Virus record (IMG/VR): IMGVR_UViG_3300024346_000315
Location: 1-31,643 of that record
From: a virus
DNA length: 31,643 nt
Direction: 5' to 3' (one strand)
Both the position numbers and the translations under genes were made by a program. Positions 9,150 to 15,732 of the stretch are shown piece after piece (positions within the stretch are counted from its first letter, which is position 1; each line of letters begins with the position of its first letter). Under the pieces are notes generated by a model. The model worked only from the letters and a program-made list of their open reading frames with translations. It searched no databases and had not been told where the DNA came from.

Positions 9150-11483
9150 ATGAACCCATTTATAAAAGTAACTTGGCAAGACGTACCTGAGAATTTTACA
9201 CCTGAAAAAATCAGGAGAGTAAAGTCATACTTTCAGGAGAAATACAATTCCAAGAACGTACAAGTAATTACAAAGACATTAGCGAATGTTAATGAAACTC
9301 GTTTGGAGTCTTTAGAGGCATCTGATAATATTTTGGACCATCAGTACCAAAAGAAATTAATGAAAGATTTCATTAAGGATAATTCTATCGATATTAAATG
9401 GGAATTGGTTGATAGGTTAGATAATAAAGTTAATACACAGATAGATAAATTAAATGAAAACAAAGTCAGATACAACAAATGGTTCATTAAAAGAGTCGAG
9501 TTTTCTAATTTTTTATCTTTTGGTGATTCTAATGTTATTGACTTCACTGGCCTCGATGGTATTACAGTAATAGAATCAACACCCAAAAATTTTGGAGGCA
9601 AGTCCACATCATCCGTAGATTTATTAATGTTTCTTTTCTTCAACTCAACAACTAAAACCAAAACCAATGGTGAAATCTTTAATAGATTCACCGATAAGGA
9701 TGAAGTTAGTGTACGAGGTGAAATAACAATCGATGGAGATGATTATGTTATTGAAAGAAAAACATTAAGAAAGAAATCAAAATCAGGAGATTATACAGTT
9801 ACCAATAAACTTGAATTCTATAAAAGAAAAGAAGACGGGGAAATTGAAAATCTTTCGGGTGAACAAAGAAGAGAAACCGAATCGTTTATTGCATCTGCAA
9901 TTGGTACTGAGGAAGATTTCCTCTCAACTATTTTAACCACTGGTTATAATTTAGAAGAACTTATTGAATCTAAACCAACGGCTAGAGGTCAAATCCTCAC
10001 CAAATTTTTGGGTTTAGAAAGTTTGAAAGCAAAGGAAGAAATTGCAAAAGAAATTTATAACGATTGGAGTAAGAAGTTAGTATCTAACACATATAACAAA
10101 GTAACTTTAGAATTGGACATAACCAATTATAAGGAAAGTCTTAGTAATTCCGAGAATGAAATTGAGCGACTCACAAAAGAGTTAGGTAAGTTTCAAAAGG
10201 AATTAGAAAAGTTAGAAGGTAAAAGAGATGAGGTTTTCTTAAAAAGAAATAATGACGTTGATAGGGAACTAATCAACACAAACCCAACGTTACTACAAAG
10301 AGAAATCAACGATTTAACAACACAAAGAAACACAAGTCAAACCAATGTTGATGGTGTCACCGTAATTGAACCTTCACAATTCTACCACGAGGATCAACAT
10401 AAAGAGTTGAGAGGTCAGATGGCAAATCTTCAGGGAATTGATATTGCATACAAATACGAAAAAGGTGATAAGGAAAAATTAATAAAACAATTTGAAGAAG
10501 GAACCGTTTGCCCAACTTGTAATCGTGCATTAGATGAGGTAGACCATACAGATGAAATCGAAAAGATTAAAAAAGAAATCGAAGACATCATCAAGGAGAT
10601 GGAATTAAATCAAATACAGTTTGATTTATTAAAAGAACAGGAGAAAGGATTTGAAACATTAAAAACTGAGTTTGAAACTTACGAAAGAAATAAACTTCGT
10701 AAAGCTCGTTATGAATTGGAAGTTGAACAAAAACAATTAGAGATTGATAGTAAACAAAAAAGATTAGACAATTACGAAAGTAATAAAAAGAAACTTGAAG
10801 ACAACCAAAAGATTGACGCTGAAGTCATTGCACTTAAAACTAAAATAGAAACTGCGAACGGAGACATCAGACAAACAAATACCAGTATTGAAAAACATAC
10901 CAATAACATTACAAACATGAATGAGAAGATTGGTATCAATGAAGAGTTAATTAAAAAGATTATCGCAGAGGAAGAATTGTCTGCGGTGTTTAAAATCTAT
11001 TTAACTGTTTATGGTAAGAACGGTATCTCTAAGATTATTCTTAAGAATATGATCCCATTAATCAATCAGGAGTTGTATCGATTATTGGTAGACAGTTGTC
11101 ACTTCATTTTAGAGATGAATATAAACGATAAGAACGAGGTTGAATTTATTATGATAGATACTGAGACCCGAATCGTTAAACCTCTTAATGCGGGGTCTGG
11201 TTACGAAAGAACCATATCATCATTAGCACTTCGTAGTGTGTTAACCAAGATATCGTCGTTACCTAAACCAAACATTGTGGTTATGGATGAAGTGTTCGGA
11301 AAGATTGCTGATGAGAACTTGGAAATGGTGGGAGAATTCTTTAAAAAGATTAAAAATTACTTTGACCACATACTTGTTATATCACACAATTCTTTAATAC
11401 GTAACTGGTCGGATAACATCATTATGATTAAAAAAGAGGAGAACGTATCGTCCATAGATTTTATTACAACAAAAATTTCTTAA
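9150..11483 (+). CDS. 46: gp46/SbcC/Rad50-like ATPase subunit
   Basis: 777 residues. An N-terminal extension of about 112 residues precedes the Rad50-like ATPase start (WFIKRVEFSNFLSFGDSNVIDF). The P-loop is STPKNFGGKSTSS (about 143-155), with Pro where the family usually has Gly or Ala. Long coiled coils flank a zinc hook CPTC (C454, C457). The C-terminal half has the ABC signature-like NAGSGYERTISSLALR, Walker B IVVMDEVFG (about 709-717), a D-loop and H-loop VISHN. It pairs with the gp47-like nuclease to process DNA ends in recombination-dependent replication. It is the largest gene of this block. Confidence 0.9.
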   Translation: MNPFIKVTWQDVPENFTPEKIRRVKSYFQEKYNSKNVQVITKTLANVNETRLESLEASDNILDHQYQKKLMKDFIKDNSIDIKWELVDRLDNKVNTQIDKLNENKVRYNKWFIKRVEFSNFLSFGDSNVIDFTGLDGITVIESTPKNFGGKSTSSVDLLMFLFFNSTTKTKTNGEIFNRFTDKDEVSVRGEITIDGDDYVIERKTLRKKSKSGDYTVTNKLEFYKRKEDGEIENLSGEQRRETESFIASAIGTEEDFLSTILTTGYNLEELIESKPTARGQILTKFLGLESLKAKEEIAKEIYNDWSKKLVSNTYNKVTLELDITNYKESLSNSENEIERLTKELGKFQKELEKLEGKRDEVFLKRNNDVDRELINTNPTLLQREINDLTTQRNTSQTNVDGVTVIEPSQFYHEDQHKELRGQMANLQGIDIAYKYEKGDKEKLIKQFEEGTVCPTCNRALDEVDHTDEIEKIKKEIEDIIKEMELNQIQFDLLKEQEKGFETLKTEFETYERNKLRKARYELEVEQKQLEIDSKQKRLDNYESNKKKLEDNQKIDAEVIALKTKIETANGDIRQTNTSIEKHTNNITNMNEKIGINEELIKKIIAEEELSAVFKIYLTVYGKNGISKIILKNMIPLINQELYRLLVDSCHFILEMNINDKNEVEFIMIDTETRIVKPLNAGSGYERTISSLALRSVLTKISSLPKPNIVVMDEVFGKIADENLEMVGEFFKKIKNYFDHILVISHNSLIRNWSDNIIMIKKEENVSSIDFITTKIS

Positions 11484-11499
11484 TGTCATTAATTTGACA

Positions 11500-11507
11500 T
11501 ATATTTG
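11500..11507 (+). promoter_or_regulatory. TATATTTG, Bacteroidota-type -7 element before clpP
   Basis: TATATTTG matches TAnnTTTG, the -7 consensus of Bacteroidota housekeeping promoters, 22 bases before the ClpP ATG. The -33 TTTG is poor (TTCT at the expected place). The same 8 bases occur before the gene at 21581. Confidence 0.5.
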
Positions 11508-11528
11508 TAAAACATAAACAAAACATAT

Positions 11529-12209
11529 ATGAGTCAGAAAGAAAAATTTTATAACGATTTTCAATCGTTTGCCAAAAGTGTTGGTGTTAGTTCATTAAAA
11601 CAACATTATGTTGGAGAACAAATTAAAAGTAGTTTAACTCCTTACGTTTTAGAAGAGAGATCTATGAACGCAACCGCTTTAGATATCTTTAGCCGTATGA
11701 TGTATGATCGTATTATTTTTTTGGCGGGAGAAGTAAACGATACTATGGCTATGTATACCATTGCACAATTACAATATTTGGATAGTGTTGATGCGAACGA
11801 CATCACATTCCAAATCAATAGTCCAGGTGGAAGTGTTTCTAGTGGTTTAGGTATTATTGATACAATGAAATATATTAAATGTGATGTTAGAACAATTAAT
11901 TTAATACTTGCAGCATCAATGGGGTCTCTTATATTAGGTGCAGGTACGAAGGGTAAAAGATGTTCTTTACCAAATGCTAAAACAATGATTCACCAATCTT
12001 CTGGTGGTTTTGGTGGTGAATTTGCAGCTGCAGAAATTCAATTTAAAGAATGGACAAAAACAAATGATAAAATATTTACAATGTTGGGTGAGTATACAGA
12101 TAAAACATCCGAACAAGTAAAAAAAGATGCGATTCGTGATTTGTGGTTAGATGCGGAAGAGGCGGTGGAGTATAAAATAATTGATGAGATAATAAAGGAT
12201 AGAAAATGA
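11529..12209 (+). CDS. clpP: ClpP-like serine protease
   Basis: 226 residues. IIFLAGEVND and FQINSPGGSVSSGLGIID match ClpP strands. The catalytic triad is visible: S130 in LAASMGSL, H155 in MIHQSSGG, and D200 in EQVKKDAIRDLW, followed by LDAEEAVEYKIIDEI as in ClpP. An N-terminal extension of about 50 residues precedes the usual ClpP start. Phage ClpP-like proteins act in prohead maturation or in degradation of host or phage proteins. No Clp ATPase partner lies beside it, so it may use the host ClpX/ClpA or act alone. It has its own promoter and is closed by a terminator, so it is probably monocistronic. Confidence 0.88.
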   Translation: MSQKEKFYNDFQSFAKSVGVSSLKQHYVGEQIKSSLTPYVLEERSMNATALDIFSRMMYDRIIFLAGEVNDTMAMYTIAQLQYLDSVDANDITFQINSPGGSVSSGLGIIDTMKYIKCDVRTINLILAASMGSLILGAGTKGKRCSLPNAKTMIHQSSGGFGGEFAAAEIQFKEWTKTNDKIFTMLGEYTDKTSEQVKKDAIRDLWLDAEEAVEYKIIDEIIKDRK

Positions 12210-12218
12210 TAAAATTAT

Positions 12219-12241
12219 AACCCCCTTAATTGGGGGTTTTT
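12219..12241 (+). terminator. Terminator after clpP
   Basis: CCCCC (12221-12225) pairs with GGGGG (12232-12236) around TTAATT, followed by five T. It overlaps the stop codon of the convergent reverse-strand gene. On the reverse strand the T-run is weak, so it mainly serves clpP. Confidence 0.85.
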
Positions 12242-12951
12242 AATTGATTAGCAATTCTTCCGGTACCTAAAAAATCACCCCAAGAAACCCAACCTCTTTT
12301 TTTATAATAACGTTCAGGTCTATTTGGTATATTATCAGGTATTAAATTATTTTTACTAAATTCTTTATATTTTAACCCCGTTTTAATATTTAGATTTTTG
12401 ATTATTTTTTTAGCATCATTATAATTTAAATAATTAACATTATTATCCCATAATCTTCCGGTACCTAAAAAATCACCCCAAGAAACCCATCCTTTATTCA
12501 AGAAAACTTCTCTAGGATTATTAGGTATAAAAATAGGTAAATCATTAGTTTTAATATATTCATACCATTTTGATTTAGAATTAATTTTTGTATTAGATTT
12601 AACCCAAAGTTTAACCTCATTAAATGGTAATTTATATATTAAACCAGCACCACCCATTCCGCCGGTTGATGTATTTGTTAAATTATTAAATTTTTTAATA
12701 TATTTGATTTCAATTTCTTGCCATTTATTTTTATTACATTCTTCTAAGATAACATAACCAATATTGAAATTAATACTTTTTAACCATCTATCTTTATGAG
12801 TTAATATTTTATTATGTTTAAATGAATATTTTGTATTTTGTATATGTCTTTTTAACCTTTTTAAGGGATTATCGGCTTTACCAATATACCTAATTTCATT
12901 AGGGTGGTTAATGTCAAATAATCCGTAAATGTATGTTTTATTGTTTTCCAT
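12226..12951 (-). CDS. Free-standing GIY-YIG homing endonuclease with two integrase-type repeats
   Basis: 241 residues. The nuclease domain covers about residues 5-105: YIYGLFD and IRYIGKADNPLKRLKRH are the GIY and YIG strands with the basic helix. QEIEIKYIKKFNNLTNTSTGG supplies the catalytic Glu and Asn-Gly-Gly end. Two DNA-binding-type repeats follow, each starting with L(P/N)(F/Y)N(E/D) and ending in GWVSWGDFLGTGR. This is the pattern of the 'phage integrase repeat unit' found in algal viruses and jumbo phages. It is the first of only two reverse-strand regions in the window and sits between forward operons as a mobile gene would. No intron boundaries are visible. It probably cuts a related phage's DNA at this locus. 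Confidence 0.85.
   Translation of the reverse strand: MENNKTYIYGLFDINHPNEIRYIGKADNPLKRLKRHIQNTKYSFKHNKILTHKDRWLKSINFNIGYVILEECNKNKWQEIEIKYIKKFNNLTNTSTGGMGGAGLIYKLPFNEVKLWVKSNTKINSKSKWYEYIKTNDLPIFIPNNPREVFLNKGWVSWGDFLGTGRLWDNNVNYLNYNDAKKIIKNLNIKTGLKYKEFSKNNLIPDNIPNRPERYYKKRGWVSWGDFLGTGRIANQLKTPN
12256..12291. repeat. 36-base perfect direct repeat, copy 1
   Basis: Identical to 12454-12489. It encodes the GWVSWGDFLGTGR end of the second DNA-binding repeat of the GIY-YIG protein. Identity at every synonymous site over 36 bases is greater than the surrounding repeat similarity would predict. Confidence 0.95.
12454..12489. repeat. 36-base perfect direct repeat, copy 2
   Basis: Identical to 12256-12291 and offset by 198 bases (66 codons), the length of one repeat unit in the GIY-YIG protein. 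Confidence 0.95.
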
Positions 12952-12955
12952 ATAT

Positions 12956-12963
12956 TATAAATA
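12956..12963 (-). promoter_or_regulatory. TATTTATA box before the GIY-YIG gene
   Basis: On the reverse strand TATTTATA ends 4 bases before the ATG at 12951. This is the same box and spacing as at 2628-2640 and 31350-31362. It suggests the mobile gene uses the phage's late signal. Confidence 0.35.
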
Positions 12964-13034
12964 TAATTAAAAAAAGAAAAAATCATAGTTATTATTCGGG
13001 GGGTTAAGTAATTTACCGATATTCTAAAAGATAA

Positions 13035-13073
13035 AATCTTCATATTTATAATAAAACATATAATATGAAGATT
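13035..13073 (+). promoter_or_regulatory. Start-codon-sequestering hairpin with promoter-like box in its loop side
   Basis: A perfect 12-bp inverted repeat (13035-13046 with 13062-13073) encloses a 15-base loop. The ATG at 13065-13067 lies in the 3' arm. The TATTTATA box (13043-13050) spans the end of the 5' arm and the loop. A transcript from upstream would hide the start codon; one initiated just after the box would lack the 5' arm and be translatable. Confidence 0.5.
13043..13050 (+). promoter_or_regulatory. TATTTATA box before the spanin-like cluster
   Basis: TATTTATA ends 14 bases before the ATG at 13065. It matches the box before other late-type genes. Confidence 0.35.
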
Positions 13074-13400
13074 GATAAAACAAACATCCTATTAGTTTTG
13101 ATTGCTTGTTTAGCCGCTTATACCATATTCCAAAATCAAGGTATAAAAACTGACGTTGCAGCATATAACGCTAAAATTGAATCCTTACAAAAAGAGATAG
13201 ATTCTGTTTATACTGCAAATAAAGAAATAGACAATCAAATCGAAAAGGTCGATAATCACATTGTTAATGTTGATAAACAAATCGACAACGTAACAAAAAA
13301 CATAACTATTATTAAAAACAACACAGATGAAAAAGTTAATTCTATTATCACTATTGGTAATGTTGAGCTTGAGCAGTTATTCACAAACAGATACAACTAA
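13065..13400 (+). CDS. Membrane-anchored coiled-coil protein, i-spanin-like
   Basis: 111 residues. One N-terminal transmembrane segment (about 8-24) is followed by a long periplasmic-type coiled coil (IESLQKEIDSVYTANKEIDNQIEKVDNHI...). This is the plan of inner-membrane spanins (Rz), though phage tail or sensing proteins can look alike. The next gene, which has a signal peptide, starts inside its 3' end (74-base overlap in another frame), as Rz1 genes do with Rz. The start lies in a hairpin that may delay translation until late. The spanin role is inference; the TM plus coiled-coil plan is visible. Confidence 0.7.
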   Translation: MKIDKTNILLVLIACLAAYTIFQNQGIKTDVAAYNAKIESLQKEIDSVYTANKEIDNQIEKVDNHIVNVDKQIDNVTKNITIIKNNTDEKVNSIITIGNVELEQLFTNRYN

Positions 13401-13752
13401 AGTTACTGTATTAGATACAACTAAAGTCACCCTACCAACAAGAGTTGCTAGATTGGCCTTTCAAGATTTACTTCGTTATGACGGAGCAAAATTAGAGATT
13501 GTTGAATTAAACAATGTTATTGGTTTAAAAGACCAACAAATTAATTTATTCAAACAAAAAGACACACTTAAGGATCAAAAGATTTCTAATCTTGAATTGA
13601 TAATCAACAAAAAAGATGAACAATTTGGTTTAGAAAGACAAAAGTCGGAAAGTCTATTAAAAGAATTAAAAGGACAGAGAAGAAAGACTTTTTTATATAA
13701 GGTAGGGTCTTTCGCGGGAATAATTATGACATCCTTATACCTACTTAAGTAA
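13327..13752 (+). CDS. Exported coiled-coil protein with C-terminal membrane segment, overlapping the previous gene
   Basis: 141 residues. The N-terminal signal peptide MKKLILLSLLVMLSLSSYSQ has a Bacteroidota-style cleavage site (SYS|Q). There is no lipobox Cys, so it is not a typical o-spanin lipoprotein. The middle is coiled coil (QQINLFKQKDTLKDQKISNLELIINKKD). A hydrophobic segment near the end (VGSFAGIIMTSLYLL) may be a second membrane anchor. Its first 74 bases are read in another frame by the upstream gene, so this DNA is dual coding. It abuts the next ATG directly. A role in spanning the envelope at lysis is possible but unproven. Confidence 0.7.
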   Translation: MKKLILLSLLVMLSLSSYSQTDTTKVTVLDTTKVTLPTRVARLAFQDLLRYDGAKLEIVELNNVIGLKDQQINLFKQKDTLKDQKISNLELIINKKDEQFGLERQKSESLLKELKGQRRKTFLYKVGSFAGIIMTSLYLLK

Positions 13753-14409
13753 ATGAAAAAACATTTCAACGCCAAGAATATTACGATTGTTATTTTAATA
13801 ATTTTATTATTCTTGGTATTTTTAAATCCTGGTGGACATCTACCCACAAGAACAAAATATGTACCTCAAACAGATTCAATTCCCTATGCCGTTCATGATA
13901 CGGTAACTGTGGATTCATTAGTTGAAGTGGAAGTGGAGGTTGAAGTACCCGTTGAAGTAGAGGTTGAGAAAAGAGTAGAGGTTCCAGTTTATCAGGTGAT
14001 AGACACTATGGAAATATTAAAAGTACATTTTGCGAAGGTACAACACAAAGAAGTATTAACGTTACCAAATAATCAAGGAACGGTTACACTTATAGATACT
14101 ATATCTAAAAATAGTATTGTTAATAGAAAGTTCATTGCAGATGTTAAACGTATGATTGTTACAGACACCGTTTACACACAAATACCAAGAAAAACTGAGG
14201 CTTATTTAGGTATTGATGCTAAATTTGATAAACCTAACGTTGTGAATATCATAGGTGTGAGCATGTTATTTAAAAATAAAGATGACAACCACATGTATAG
14301 AGTGGGAGTCGGGGTTACAAATAGAGTGGATGACCAAGGTACTAATGGTAGTTTAACTCCATTTATTGGTGGAGGGGTTTATTGGAAGTTAAAGTTTAAA
14401 AGAAACTAA
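13753..14409 (+). CDS. Envelope-spanning candidate: TM anchor, VEV repeats, beta-rich C-terminus
   Basis: 218 residues. One N-terminal transmembrane segment (about 10-28) is followed by a repetitive charged beta-type stretch (VEVEVEVEVPVEVEVEKRVEVPVY). The C-terminal part looks like outer-membrane-type beta strands (AYLGIDAKF..., NIIGVSMLFKN, YRVGVGVTNR, FIGGGVYWKLKFK). The order anchor-spacer-barrel-like suggests a protein that reaches from inner to outer membrane. It starts right after the preceding stop codon (13752/13753). Together with the two upstream genes it forms a membrane cassette, possibly for lysis. I do not recognise the family with certainty. Confidence 0.7.
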   Translation: MKKHFNAKNITIVILIILLFLVFLNPGGHLPTRTKYVPQTDSIPYAVHDTVTVDSLVEVEVEVEVPVEVEVEKRVEVPVYQVIDTMEILKVHFAKVQHKEVLTLPNNQGTVTLIDTISKNSIVNRKFIADVKRMIVTDTVYTQIPRKTEAYLGIDAKFDKPNVVNIIGVSMLFKNKDDNHMYRVGVGVTNRVDDQGTNGSLTPFIGGGVYWKLKFKRN

Positions 14410-14416
14410 ATTTGAT

Positions 14417-14860
14417 ATGAAAACATTCATATTATTTATTTTTGGTATGTTTGAAGACCACGAAGATATAGAGTATTTTTGTAATGAGATATTAAGTGAG
14501 TCGCCGACAATTAATTCCGTAAGGTATGTTATAGAGAATTCTCAGAACATTATTGTTATATTTGATTCTGAAACGGATTACAAGACTCTTTCACAAGATT
14601 TATATACATTGTTAATGAATGACAATGTTAAATTTTATTTTATATTTGATAGGGATAGTTTAGTTACAGCCCACTTACCACAACAAGTAAAGGATTTCAT
14701 CTTTAAACCAAGTGGTACATCTACGATGATTAGGGTAGATTATGATAAGAACTCAAGTCCAAGTATGGATTTAGACGAATTATTAGATAAAATAGAACAA
14801 ATGGGGATTGATAGTCTTACCCCCGAGGAAAAAAATTTCCTAGACAATTTTGCAAAGTAA
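14417..14860 (+). CDS. Hypothetical protein with Bacteroidota-type C-terminal helix motif
   Basis: 147 residues. The first ~90 residues alternate strands and helices (MKTFILFIFGMFE, NIIVIFDSET, VKFYFIFDRDS), like a small alpha/beta domain. The C-terminus (DELLDKIEQMGIDSLTPEEKNFLD) matches the short tail motif seen at the end of Bacteroidota rhomboid proteases and other proteins of that phylum. This is further evidence for host lineage. It follows the envelope cassette by 7 bases. No function is known. Confidence 0.75.
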   Translation: MKTFILFIFGMFEDHEDIEYFCNEILSESPTINSVRYVIENSQNIIVIFDSETDYKTLSQDLYTLLMNDNVKFYFIFDRDSLVTAHLPQQVKDFIFKPSGTSTMIRVDYDKNSSPSMDLDELLDKIEQMGIDSLTPEEKNFLDNFAK

Positions 14861-14879
14861 AAAAAATTACTTATCTTTA
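14849..14879 (+). promoter_or_regulatory. Bacteroidota-type promoter of the sigma factor gene
   Basis: TTTG (14849-14852), exactly 19 bases, then TATCTTTA (14872-14879). This fits TTTG-N19-TAnnTTTG with one mismatch (final A). It overlaps the end of the preceding gene and lies 35 bases before the sigma ATG, leaving room for a leader. It is the best complete promoter in the window. Confidence 0.65.
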
Positions 14880-14914
14880 TCCTACTATCACGTCACTATT
14901 AAATTATTCATTTT

Positions 14915-15727
14915 ATGAAGAAATCTATCATCACCAATACTGAGGAAATCCAACAGTACATCAAAGACATTCGTAAAATTTCTGTTATTTCTCACGAAAG
15001 ACAAGAAGAAATTTTTACATTACTAAATGATAAAAAAATTAGTAAGGAGTTAAAATCAAAATTACACGAAGAATTAGTTGTGGGTAATTTAAGATTTGTT
15101 ATTTCCGTTGCAAAAATGTATCAAAACCAAGGAATGGATATTATGGATTTAATATCAGAAGGTAATATTGGTCTTATAAAGGCAGCAGAAAGATTCGACC
15201 CAACAAGTGGATTAAAATTCATCTCATATGCGGTTTGGTGGGTTAGACAATCCATTATGGCATCTCTAAATGAAAATGCAAGAACTATCCGACTACCATC
15301 AAACTTAATTCAAGAAGCTCAAAAGGCAAAGAAAGAAGAGGTGAGTGATGAAGATAGATTTTACACTGGTGCTAACGAAGAACAACCAATTGCCACTAAC
15401 TTACCATATTGTGTGGGTTTATATAAAACCATCAATGAAGAGGGAGATCAATTGATTGATATGATTCCAAATAAAGAGGCTGAAAGTCCTGATGCAATTC
15501 TTAATTCTCCAGAAGAAATCAAGAAAAAGGTTGCATTAATGTTAAATGTTTTAGATGAAAGAGAAAAGATTATCATCGAAAGATATTATGGATTAACAGG
15601 AATTGAATCCAATTTAGATGATTTAGGTGAAGAATTTGGTTGTACCAAAGAACGTATCAGACAATTACGTGATAAAGCCATTAAGAAGTTAAGAAACGAG
15701 AGTTTTGGTCTTCTAAACTATTTATAA
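14915..15727 (+). CDS. Phage sigma-70 family RNA polymerase sigma factor
   Basis: 270 residues. Region 2 runs from about 53 to 125: LVVGNLRFVISVAKMYQNQG and MDLISEGNIGLIKAAERFDPTSGLKFISYAVWWVRQSI, the RpoD-type core-binding and -10-recognition signature. RTIRLPSN marks the start of region 3. Region 4 (about 211-262) ends in LGEEFGCTKERIRQLRDKAIKKLR, the HTH that reads the upstream element. Region 3 is shortened and carries an unusual insert (YTGANEEQP...). It lacks the long region 1 of primary sigmas, so it should redirect host polymerase to phage promoters, possibly the TATTTATA-type sites. It has its own host-type promoter. Confidence 0.92.
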   Translation: MKKSIITNTEEIQQYIKDIRKISVISHERQEEIFTLLNDKKISKELKSKLHEELVVGNLRFVISVAKMYQNQGMDIMDLISEGNIGLIKAAERFDPTSGLKFISYAVWWVRQSIMASLNENARTIRLPSNLIQEAQKAKKEEVSDEDRFYTGANEEQPIATNLPYCVGLYKTINEEGDQLIDMIPNKEAESPDAILNSPEEIKKKVALMLNVLDEREKIIIERYYGLTGIESNLDDLGEEFGCTKERIRQLRDKAIKKLRNESFGLLNYL

Positions 15728-15732
15728 TTTAT

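Noticed and set aside
12226-12951. Group I intron around the GIY-YIG gene
   Set aside because: Neighbouring genes are intact and unrelated, so there is no interrupted gene; it is free-standing.
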